Shown here: positions 52,460 through 60,356 of the stretch, piece by piece | Layout: each line of letters opens with the position of its first letter | How positions within the stretch are numbered: position 1 is the first letter of the stretch | Assembly (NCBI RefSeq): GCF_025499425.1 | Contig: NZ_JAIMCB010000002.1 | Coordinates: forward strand, 248,001-312,000 | Source: Acidiferrimicrobium sp. IK | GTDB taxonomy: Bacteria; Actinomycetota; Acidimicrobiia; Acidimicrobiales; Palsa-688 | Reading direction: 5' to 3' | Length of the DNA stretch: 64,000 nt | Program-made: the position numbers and the translations under genes | The notes under the pieces: generated by a model | Told to the model about the DNA's origin: nothing | The model's database searches: none | What the model saw: the letters and a program-made list of their open reading frames with translations, nothing else

Positions 52460-53883
52460 CTCGGCCGCTCCCCTGCCACCAGCCGGTCGACTGCGAGGGT
52501 CAAGTCGCCGGCTCCGAGGGTCAAGCACAAGTCCCCTGGCAGGAGGATGGCCTCGAGGGATGCTGGCAGGTCCTCGAGCCGGGGCACGTAGTGGACGGGG
52601 CCGGCGTGGGCGCCCCTGACCGCGTCGGCCACCAGCTCCCCGCTGACCCCGGGCCGGGGGGCCTCACCGCTCGGATAGATGTCGGTGATCACCACCACGT
52701 CGGCGTCCCCGAAAGCGTCGGCGAACGACGCCCACAGAGCCTCGGTGCGCGAGTACCGGTGGGGCTGGAACACCGCCACCACCCGGGACCAGTCGCCGTC
52801 GCGGGCAGCGCCGAGAGCGGCGCGCACCTCGCCCGGCAGGTGGCCGTAGTCGTCGATGTAGGTGACCCCGCCGCGTTCGCCTCGGCGCTCGAAGCGACGG
52901 CCGACGCCCCGGAACGCACCGAGGCCGGCCGCGGCGGCCGCGGGGGCGACGCCGACGGCTACCGCCGCGGCCAGCGCAGCGGCGGCGTTGCGGGCGTTGT
53001 GGAGGCCCGGGACCTGAAGGTCAACCTCGACGGCTGTCGCCTCGTGCGTGGCCTGGAACCGGAACGAGCCTCGTCCCGGGCGGGTGTCTGCGATGTGCCA
53101 TCCCGCTCCCGGATCGGTCCCGAACGTGACGACCCCGGCCGGCGGGCCGCCGGCGGCGCGACCTACCGCGGCCGCCGCCGGGTCGTCGGCGCTGACGATC
53201 TTGGCGCCGGGAGTCGCGGCCAGGAAACCCTCGAACGCGAGGCGCAGCGCGTCGAGGGAGCCGAAGTGCTCCAAGTGATCGGGTTCGATGCTGGTCACCA
53301 CTGCCACCTCCGCCCCGAGTTGGAGGAAGGTGCCGTCGCTCTCGTCGGCCTCGACGACCATCCACTGGCCGCTCCCCCAGCGGGCGCCGGGGCCGAGGCC
53401 GGCGATGTCCCCGCCGATGACGTAGGACGGGTCCTCGCCGGCGTGGTCCAGCAGCACCGCCAGCATTGACGAGGTGGTGGTCTTGCCGTGGGTGCCGGCC
53501 ACCGCGATGACCCTGCGCTGGCGGCAGATGGCCGCCAGGATGGCGGCGCGCGACAGGACCGGGATGCCGAGGCGGCGGGCCTCGGCCACCTCGGGGTCGT
53601 CGGCAGGGACCGCCGTCGACGCAGTCACCATGTCGGCGCCGGTGACCAGCGCCGGGTCGTGACCTGCGACCGTTCTGATCCCGGCGCCGGCCAGGCGTTC
53701 GAGGACCGGCGAGTCGCGAAGGTCGCTGCCCGTGACGGTGTGGCCCATGCTGGCGAGCACCGTCGCGATGCCGCTCATCCCTGCGCCGCCGGCACCGACC
53801 ACGTGGATCCGCCGCGGCTGGTCGAGGGCCGGCGGCCCACCCAGGCCGGCCCCGGGCGGGGGCGGCGACGGCTGGTTAGCCAC
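52456..53883 (-). CDS. murC: UDP-N-acetylmuramate--L-alanine ligase MurC
   Basis: A 475-residue Mur ligase that adds L-Ala to UDP-MurNAc. VVGAGGAGMSGIATVL binds UDP, GTHGKTTT is the ATP loop, and EADESDGTF, EPDHLEHFG and HNARNAAAAL complete the active site. The GTG at 53883 overlaps the end of murG by eight bases; the longer frame to 53916 is unlikely. Confidence 0.97.
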   Translation of the reverse strand: MANQPSPPPPGAGLGGPPALDQPRRIHVVGAGGAGMSGIATVLASMGHTVTGSDLRDSPVLERLAGAGIRTVAGHDPALVTGADMVTASTAVPADDPEVAEARRLGIPVLSRAAILAAICRQRRVIAVAGTHGKTTTSSMLAVLLDHAGEDPSYVIGGDIAGLGPGARWGSGQWMVVEADESDGTFLQLGAEVAVVTSIEPDHLEHFGSLDALRLAFEGFLAATPGAKIVSADDPAAAAVGRAAGGPPAGVVTFGTDPGAGWHIADTRPGRGSFRFQATHEATAVEVDLQVPGLHNARNAAAALAAAVAVGVAPAAAAAGLGAFRGVGRRFERRGERGGVTYIDDYGHLPGEVRAALGAARDGDWSRVVAVFQPHRYSRTEALWASFADAFGDADVVVITDIYPSGEAPRPGVSGELVADAVRGAHAGPVHYVPRLEDLPASLEAILLPGDLCLTLGAGDLTLAVDRLVAGERPR

Positions 53884-55003
53884 GGGCGTGACGCTCCGCG
53901 AGTTGTGCCACCGCATCGGCGGCCCCCGGACGCCCGAGCGTGGAGGCCGCGGCGGCCATCGCCGCCAGCGCGCTGCGGTCGGCCGCCAGCCGGTCCAGCT
54001 CGGCTTCGAGGCGCCCGGCGTCCAGTTCGGCGTCGGGCACCACCACTGCGGCCCCCGCGTCGGCCAGGCGGCGGGCGTTGGCCGTCTGGTGGTCGCCGGG
54101 GGCTCCGGGCAGGGGGACCAGCACGGCGGGGACGCCCGCCACGGTCAGCTCGGCCACGGTGGACGCACCGGCCCGGTGGACGGCGATGTCAGTGGCGGCG
54201 TAGACCACCTCCATGCGGTCCTCGAAGCGGACCTGTTCGTAGCGGAGGCCGCCGGGGACCGGCTCGGGGGCCTCGGCCTGCATCTGCTCCCAGTCCCGCT
54301 CCCCGACCACATGTCGCACCGCCCAGCCCGACCGCCCTGCCCAGTCAGCGGCCAGCGCGACCACTGCGTCGTTGATCCGCCGGGCGCCGAGCGAGCCTCC
54401 GGCGACGGCCACCATCACCGCGTCTGGGTCCACTCCCAGCTCGGCCCGGGCCTGGGCCCGCCCGGCCGGGCTGCGGTCCACCGCGAGCATCTCTCGCCGC
54501 ACGGGGTTGCCGGTCACCTCTGCTCTGGGCAGCGCGGTGCCGGGGAACGACACCGCCGCGGCGCGCGCCACCCGCGCGGCCATACGGTTGGCCAGTCCGG
54601 GCACCGCGTTCTGCTCGGCGACGACGAGGGGCACCCGCCACACCGCCGCCGCCACCACGCACGCCACGCTGGCGTAGCCGCCGACGGTCACCACCACCGC
54701 TGGGCGACGCCGGCCGACGAGGACGACGGCCATCACCACCGCGGCGAGTAGCCCGGCGATGGCTCCAATGTTGGCCGGCGTGAGCCGCCGGGCCACTCCC
54801 CGCCCGGGAAGCAGGGTCAGCGAGAACCCCGCCGCCGGCACCATCCGCCGCTCCATTCCCCGCGAGGACCCGACGTAGTGGATGGATTCGGCGGGGTGGC
54901 CTCGAGCGACGAGCGCCTGCCCGATCGCTATGGCGGGCAGCACATGGCCGCCGGTGCCACCACCTGCGATCATCGCCCATGTGCTCCGGCTCGGGGCACT
55001 CAC
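53876..55003 (-). CDS. murG: Undecaprenyl-PP-MurNAc-pentapeptide N-acetylglucosaminyltransferase MurG
   Basis: A 375-residue peripheral GT-B glycosyltransferase that converts lipid I to lipid II. GGGTGGHVLPA is the first glycine-rich loop, AGGSLGARRIN the second, and HRAGASTVAELTVAGVPAVL the UDP-GlcNAc site. The GTG start is 16 bases after ftsW. Confidence 0.97.
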   Translation of the reverse strand: MSAPSRSTWAMIAGGGTGGHVLPAIAIGQALVARGHPAESIHYVGSSRGMERRMVPAAGFSLTLLPGRGVARRLTPANIGAIAGLLAAVVMAVVLVGRRRPAVVVTVGGYASVACVVAAAVWRVPLVVAEQNAVPGLANRMAARVARAAAVSFPGTALPRAEVTGNPVRREMLAVDRSPAGRAQARAELGVDPDAVMVAVAGGSLGARRINDAVVALAADWAGRSGWAVRHVVGERDWEQMQAEAPEPVPGGLRYEQVRFEDRMEVVYAATDIAVHRAGASTVAELTVAGVPAVLVPLPGAPGDHQTANARRLADAGAAVVVPDAELDAGRLEAELDRLAADRSALAAMAAAASTLGRPGAADAVAQLAERHARG

Positions 55004-55019
55004 GCCAGGACCTGCGCCT

Positions 55020-56288
55020 TCACGGCTGGCGAGCGGCGTGGGCCACCACGCCGACCCCGAAGAGGGCGATCACCATGGACGAACCGCCGAAGGACACGAA
55101 CGGCAGCGGCACGCCGGTCACCGGCAGCAGGCCTACGACCGCTCCGATGTTGATGACCGCCTGCGACACCAGCCAGGCGGTGACACCGGCGACGATCAGG
55201 GCGGAGTACCGGTCCTGGCACCGGCAGGCGATGCGGGTGCCGACGAGGGCCAGGGCCGCGAAGAGGGCCACGATTGCCACCGACCCGACGACGCCGAGCT
55301 CCTCGCCGATGACCGCGAAGATGAAGTCGGTCTGGGCGTTGGGGAGGTAGCCCCAGCTGGCGATGCTCGACCCGAGGCCGCTTCCGAGCCAACGTCCGTT
55401 GCCGAGCGCGGCGAGACCCTGGGCGGCCTGCCACCCGGTGTTGCTCATGTCCTTCAAGGGGTGCAGGAACGACGTCAGCCTCCGGACCCGGTAGGGAGCA
55501 GCGATGGCCATCACACCGAACATCGCGGCGCCGCTACCGAGGATGCCGGCAAGGGGTTTCCCCGGCATCCCGGCGGTGAACACCATGGCCAGGGCGATAC
55601 AGGTGAGGACCATGGTGGTGCCCATGTCCGGCTGCAGCATCACCAGGCCGATGAGGCTTCCGAGGACGACGACCACGGGCATCATCTGGTACTTCCAGTC
55701 ACCCCGGTCAGCCCGCCGGTCCATGACGTCGGCCGCGAAGAAGATCAACCCCAGCTTGGCCATCTCGGATGGCTGGATCTGCACTGAGGAGGTGCCTACC
55801 CATCGCGAAGCGCCCGCGACCTTGACCCCGACGCCGGGGACCAGTACGGCCATGAGAAGGCCGACCGCACCGATCATGGCGACCGGCGCCAGGCGTCGCC
55901 ATCGCGCCGCCCCGGTCCTCCACGCCAGAGCGAACGCACCGGACCCGAGGACAAGCCACAGCAGCTGACGTTCGAAGAAGTGCCACGGCGACCCGTACTG
56001 GCGCAGGCTCTGGATCGACGACGCGGACAGCACCATCACCAGGCCGACCATGCACAAGATGCCGACCAGGAGCAGCAGCACCGGGTAGGCCGACGTGGGT
56101 CGGGGCACCCGGTGGGCCGCCACGGTCCCACCCCGCCTCAGGTTCGCGGCGCCAGGCGCCCCCGCCCGGCCCCCGCCGGTACGGGCCGCGCCGCCCGTCC
56201 AGCCGTCACGGCCGTCACGGCGTGCAGCGGGACGGGCAGTGGCCGTCCGGGCGGCGGCCGGTGTCGGCGGCAGGTCGAAAGTCGTCAC
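55020..56288 (-). CDS. ftsW: Septal peptidoglycan polymerase FtsW
   Basis: A 422-residue SEDS-family glycosyltransferase that polymerises lipid II with FtsI. A long basic, Ala/Gly-rich N-terminal tail of about 65 residues precedes ten helices. Family marks: GVKVAGASRWVGTSSVQIQPSE, here read in parts, LQPDMGTTMV, IFAVIGEELG and PFVSFGGSSM. The GTG start overlaps the murD stop as GTGA. Confidence 0.95.
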   Translation of the reverse strand: MTTFDLPPTPAAARTATARPAARRDGRDGWTGGAARTGGGRAGAPGAANLRRGGTVAAHRVPRPTSAYPVLLLLVGILCMVGLVMVLSASSIQSLRQYGSPWHFFERQLLWLVLGSGAFALAWRTGAARWRRLAPVAMIGAVGLLMAVLVPGVGVKVAGASRWVGTSSVQIQPSEMAKLGLIFFAADVMDRRADRGDWKYQMMPVVVVLGSLIGLVMLQPDMGTTMVLTCIALAMVFTAGMPGKPLAGILGSGAAMFGVMAIAAPYRVRRLTSFLHPLKDMSNTGWQAAQGLAALGNGRWLGSGLGSSIASWGYLPNAQTDFIFAVIGEELGVVGSVAIVALFAALALVGTRIACRCQDRYSALIVAGVTAWLVSQAVINIGAVVGLLPVTGVPLPFVSFGGSSMVIALFGVGVVAHAARQP

Positions 56289-57868
56289 CGGGGTTCCTCC
56301 ATGGGTATCGGGTCAGCCGCGAGCGTCAAGTCAGTCTCAGGTATCGGGCCACCCGGGGTGCTCGCAGGGGGCGCGCCCGCCGGTCGCCCCTCGGCTTCGG
56401 CAGTCATCCCCAGGTGGGCTCGGACGCGCCCGGCGAAGTCGTCACCGCGCGCCGCGTACGACGTGTACCAGTCGAAGCTGGCGCAACCCGGCGACAGCAC
56501 AACCGCGTCCCCCGGGTGGGCCAGAGCGGCAGCGGTCGTCACCGCCGAGGCCATGTCATCGGCGACCCGGACGTCAGCGACTCCGGCGAGGGCGTCCGCC
56601 ACCTCCGCGGCCGCCTCGCCAATCGCCACCACCGCGTGCACCGGAGGGACGGTCGCCCGCAGCGGCGTGAGATCCAGGCCTTTGTTGCGTCCCCCAGCGA
56701 TGAGCACCACCGACTCCATGCCGGCCGTGGCGGCCAGCACGGACGCCGGCGTCGTCGCCTTCGAATCGTCGTACCAGCGGATGCCGTCGCGCTCGGCGAC
56801 CAGCTCGACCCGGTGCGGGAGGAGCGCCGCTCCGGTCAACCCGGCCGCCACCCCAGCGGCCGTCGCGCCGGCGGCCGTCGCCACCGCAGCGGCCGCGAGG
56901 GCGTTGGACCGGTCGTGGGGCAACGCCCGTGGGAGCCGACCGCCGTCGAGGAGATCCCGGCCGCCCGGGTCCCTAAGCACCGCCCGTCCATCCCTGTCAG
57001 GACCGAGGTCGCGCCACATCGCCCCGTCGGCGGCGCCGAAGGTGACCCGCTCGACGCCGGCGGGGATCTCTTCCGCCGCGGCCATCACCGCCGGGTCGTC
57101 GGCGTTGATCACCGCGGTGTCCCCCGGCCCCTGCCGCCGCCAGATGCGGGCTTTGGCCGCCGCGTAATGAGCCATGTCCGGGTGCCAGTCGAGATGGTCC
57201 TCGGACAGGTTGAGCCAGCAGCTCACCGCCGGGTGCCATCCCTCGGTGTGTTGCAGCTGAAACGACGACACCTCGGCCACCACCACATCGACATCTGCGT
57301 CCACCGCGTCGACCAGCGGGACACCGATGTTGCCGCCGGCGACCGCCCGCAGCCCCGACGCGGCGAGGATCGCCGTGGCCAGGGTGGTGACCGTGGTCTT
57401 GCCATTAGTTCCCGTGATCGCCACGAGGATCGGGCGCGGCGCCGGACGCGCCTGCAGCCGGGCCCACGCCAGCTCGATCTCCGAGCGCACCGGCACGCCG
57501 GCTGCGGCCGCCAGAGCGAACACCGGGTGGCCCGCCGGCACCCCGGGGCTGGGCACGACCATCGCTGCGCCGGTCACCACTCCCGCCAGCTCGTCTTCCG
57601 CAGGGGACGAGACGATGCTGAGCCCGAGAGCGTCGGCCGCCGCCCGCGCCGCGTCGCTCGGACGGTCGTCGACGACGGTCACCGAATCGCCGGCGCCGAG
57701 CAGCAGCGCAGCCACCGACTGGCCGGTAACCCCGAACCCGACGACCACCACGCGTCGAGCGGCGCTCAGCCCCGCATCGTCCGCACCGCGAGCGGCGCTC
57801 AGCCCCGCATCGTTCGCACCGCGAGCGGCGCTCAGCCCCGCATCGTTCGCACCGCGAGCGGCGCTCAC
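56285..57868 (-). CDS. murD: UDP-N-acetylmuramoylalanine--D-glutamate ligase MurD with repeat-extended N-terminus
   Basis: A 527-residue Mur ligase that adds D-Glu. GFGVTGQSVA binds UDP-MurNAc-Ala, ITGTNGKTT is the ATP loop, and EVSSFQL, LNLSEDHLDWH and DDSKATTPAS are family motifs. The first 33 residues are three copies of an 11-residue unit, (M/L)SAARGANDAG, before the normal start-like LSAARRVVVVGFG. They come from a 33-bp tandem repeat. The GTG overlaps the mraY stop as GTGA, and the repeat keeps that overlap. A Pro-rich tail of about 35 residues ends the protein. Confidence 0.95.
   Translation of the reverse strand: MSAARGANDAGLSAARGANDAGLSAARGADDAGLSAARRVVVVGFGVTGQSVAALLLGAGDSVTVVDDRPSDAARAAADALGLSIVSSPAEDELAGVVTGAAMVVPSPGVPAGHPVFALAAAAGVPVRSEIELAWARLQARPAPRPILVAITGTNGKTTVTTLATAILAASGLRAVAGGNIGVPLVDAVDADVDVVVAEVSSFQLQHTEGWHPAVSCWLNLSEDHLDWHPDMAHYAAAKARIWRRQGPGDTAVINADDPAVMAAAEEIPAGVERVTFGAADGAMWRDLGPDRDGRAVLRDPGGRDLLDGGRLPRALPHDRSNALAAAAVATAAGATAAGVAAGLTGAALLPHRVELVAERDGIRWYDDSKATTPASVLAATAGMESVVLIAGGRNKGLDLTPLRATVPPVHAVVAIGEAAAEVADALAGVADVRVADDMASAVTTAAALAHPGDAVVLSPGCASFDWYTSYAARGDDFAGRVRAHLGMTAEAEGRPAGAPPASTPGGPIPETDLTLAADPIPMEEPR
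57770..57868 (-). repeat. 33-bp tandem triplication at the murD start
   Basis: Three 33-bp units on the minus strand (57868 to 57770), differing mainly by the first base (GTG or CTG) and one A-to-G change in the third, then 14 bases of a fourth. Confidence 0.95.
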
Positions 57869-58896
57869 CCGGTCCCTCCGACGGAGATGAAGTCGGCGTA
57901 GAACGCGCCGAGAGCCAGGGCAGTGAAGAGCCCGGCGAGGATCCAAAACCGGATGATCACCGTCGTCTCCGGCCACCCGAGCAGCTCGAAGTGGTGGTGG
58001 ATGGGCGCCATCCTGAACACTCGCCGCTGGTGGAACAGCCGGAAGCTGGCGACCTGGATGATCACCGACAGCGTCTCGACGACGAACAGGCCGCCGACGA
58101 TCGGGAGCAGCAGGTCGACGTTCTCCAGCAGGGCCAGAACGGCGATCGCCGCGCCGATACCTAGAGACCCGGTGTCGCCCATGAATATCCGCGCCGGCGC
58201 GGCGTTCCACCAGAGGAAGCCGGCGCACGCACCGATCAAGGCCGCGGCGAGCACGGCCTCATCGAGCGGCGCCGGGTTGCCGTAGATCGCGAAGTGGCGG
58301 TACTGGTAGTAGCCGATCACCATGAACGCGACGAAGGTGAAGCTCGACGACCCGGCAGCCAAGCCGTCCAGGCCGTCGGTGAGGTTGACCGCGTTGGTGA
58401 ACCCGACGAACAGCAGCACCGCCAGGATGACCCAGCCGACCTTCCCGAGGTTGATGCCCAGGGAGCTGTAGCGGGTGAACGACAGGTGGGTGTCGACCTT
58501 CAGCCAGGTGACGCACACCACCGCGAAAGCCACCGCCACCGCCAGCTGACCGCCGGCCTTGGCCCGCTTGTTGAGGCCGAGGCTGCGCTGCCGGGTCACC
58601 TTGATCCAGTCGTCGGCGAACCCGACCAGCGCCGCGCCGCACACCGCCAGCAAGCCGACGATGCCGCGGGTGGTGAACGTGGCGTCGATGTGGGCGACCA
58701 GATATCCGGCGACGGCCGCGCCGATGATCGCCACCCCGCCCATGGTCGGGGTCCCCGCCTTGGAGATGTGCCGCTGGGGGCCGTCCTCGCGGATCTGCTG
58801 GCCGATGCCCCGAGCCCGCAGCTGCTTGATCAGCAGCGGCGTGCCGAGGATCGCCACGAGCAGGGCGACACCCCCCGCGATGAGGAGGTCGGTCAC
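57865..58896 (-). CDS. mraY: Phospho-MurNAc-pentapeptide translocase MraY
   Basis: A 343-residue integral membrane enzyme that makes lipid I from UDP-MurNAc-pentapeptide and undecaprenyl phosphate. Ten helices; AGTPTMGG, GFADDWIKV (catalytic Asp pair), NLTDGLDGLA, FMGDTGSLG and APIHHHFELLGW are all present. The GTG at 58896 overlaps the murE stop as GTGA, so there is no room for murF before it. Confidence 0.97.
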   Translation of the reverse strand: MTDLLIAGGVALLVAILGTPLLIKQLRARGIGQQIREDGPQRHISKAGTPTMGGVAIIGAAVAGYLVAHIDATFTTRGIVGLLAVCGAALVGFADDWIKVTRQRSLGLNKRAKAGGQLAVAVAFAVVCVTWLKVDTHLSFTRYSSLGINLGKVGWVILAVLLFVGFTNAVNLTDGLDGLAAGSSSFTFVAFMVIGYYQYRHFAIYGNPAPLDEAVLAAALIGACAGFLWWNAAPARIFMGDTGSLGIGAAIAVLALLENVDLLLPIVGGLFVVETLSVIIQVASFRLFHQRRVFRMAPIHHHFELLGWPETTVIIRFWILAGLFTALALGAFYADFISVGGTG

Positions 58897-60350
58897 GAGG
58901 GAGCCGTCCCGCTCCCCCGGCCCGAGCGCGATCGCAGCACCCGCTCGAGGGCGTCGCGGGCCTCCGCCGCGTCGTCGAACGGTTCGGTGCGGTCGCCGAA
59001 GTCCTGGCCAGTCTCGTGGCCCTTGCCGGCGATGACCACGACGTCGCCGGGCTCGGCCAGCGCGATCGCCGAGCTGATGGCGCTCCGCCGGTCTCGGTCG
59101 TCGGTGAGCCGGCCTCGAGTCGCCCCCGCTCCGGCCAGAACCTGGTCGATGATGGACTGTGGGTCCTCGTGGCGGGGGTTGTCCGACGTGACTATGGCCA
59201 AGTCGGCGCGCTCGGCGACCACCTGCCCCATCAGCGGGCGCTTGTCGCGGTCCCGGTCGCCGCCGGCTCCGAACACAACGATCAGCCGGCCGGCGGTCAC
59301 CTCCCGGGCAGCGTCGAGCGCCACCGCAAGCCCGTCGGGGGTGTGCGCGTAGTCGACTATGACGCTGAAAGCCTGGCCGGCGTCGACGGCTTGAAAGCGG
59401 CCGGGGACGCCTACCACCGCGCCGAGCCCGGAGGCGATTGTCGCGGGGGGGATCCCGAGCGCCCGGGCACAGGCCGCAGCCCCGAGGGCGTTGGCGATGT
59501 TGAACCGGCCGGCGAGGGGCAGACGCACCTCTTGACCAGCCCAGCGAAAGCGGCTCCCGGCCGGGGTCATGCGAACGTCGGTGGCGTCGTCCGCGCCGAA
59601 AGTGACCGCCTCCACCGGGCCTCCGGCCAGGCGGTCCAGGAGCCGCCGCCCCCACGGGTCGTCGCGGTTGATGACTGCGACACCTACCCTCCCGGGCGCG
59701 AACAGGCTGGCCTTGGCCTCGAAGTAGGCCTCCATGGTGTGGTGAAAGTCGAGGTGGTCCTGGGTCACGTTGGTGAGCACACCGGCGACGAAACGGATGG
59801 CGTCGGTCCGGTGCTGGGCCAAGGCGTGAGAGGACACCTCCATGGCCACGGCGTCGGTACCGGCGTCTCGCATCTGCGCCAGCCGGCCCTGCAGTTCGGG
59901 GGCTTCGGGTGTCGTCCGTACCTGGGTGAGCGTGCCGAGCCTGCCGGTCGCCCATCCGTGGGCCTCGAAGATACCCGCCAGCAAGGCGACCGTGGTGGTC
60001 TTCCCGTTGGTGCCCGTGACCCCCGTCACCCGCAGCTGCCGGGACGGGTGACCGAAGAACGCATCGGAAAGCGGCCCGAGCGCCAGCCGGGTGGACGGCA
60101 CGAGGAGCTGCGTCGCCGCTACGTCGAGGGGCCGCTCCACCACGAGTGCCGTCGCACCGAGCGACACCGCGGTGGCCGCGTAGTCGTGGCCGTCGACGCT
60201 CGCACCGGGCACGCAGGCAAAGAGGGTGCCCGGGCCGGCGGAGCGAGAATCCATCGTGACCCCGCTGATCTCGGGATCGTCGCCCGTCGGCCCCGGCAGG
60301 ACGCTGGCGTCGTGCAGGCCGGCGTCCCTGAGAAGGGACCGCAGTCGCAC
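58893..60350 (-). CDS. murE: UDP-MurNAc-L-Ala-D-Glu--2,6-diaminopimelate ligase MurE
   Basis: A 485-residue Mur ligase that adds the third residue. GVTGTNGKTTT is the ATP loop and SDNPRHEDP is the DNPR-type motif that recognises meso-diaminopimelate, so the wall is A1-gamma-like in its third residue. The carbamylated-lysine region (YFEAKASLF) is present. It starts six bases after ftsI. Confidence 0.97.
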   Translation of the reverse strand: MRLRSLLRDAGLHDASVLPGPTGDDPEISGVTMDSRSAGPGTLFACVPGASVDGHDYAATAVSLGATALVVERPLDVAATQLLVPSTRLALGPLSDAFFGHPSRQLRVTGVTGTNGKTTTVALLAGIFEAHGWATGRLGTLTQVRTTPEAPELQGRLAQMRDAGTDAVAMEVSSHALAQHRTDAIRFVAGVLTNVTQDHLDFHHTMEAYFEAKASLFAPGRVGVAVINRDDPWGRRLLDRLAGGPVEAVTFGADDATDVRMTPAGSRFRWAGQEVRLPLAGRFNIANALGAAACARALGIPPATIASGLGAVVGVPGRFQAVDAGQAFSVIVDYAHTPDGLAVALDAAREVTAGRLIVVFGAGGDRDRDKRPLMGQVVAERADLAIVTSDNPRHEDPQSIIDQVLAGAGATRGRLTDDRDRRSAISSAIALAEPGDVVVIAGKGHETGQDFGDRTEPFDDAAEARDALERVLRSRSGRGSGTAPS

Positions 60351-60356
60351 GGCGGT

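Noticed and set aside
58897..59955. Upstream extension of the mraY frame, considered as murF
   Set aside because: It overlaps murE in another frame and has no Mur ligase ATP loop; only Arg/Pro/Gly noise.
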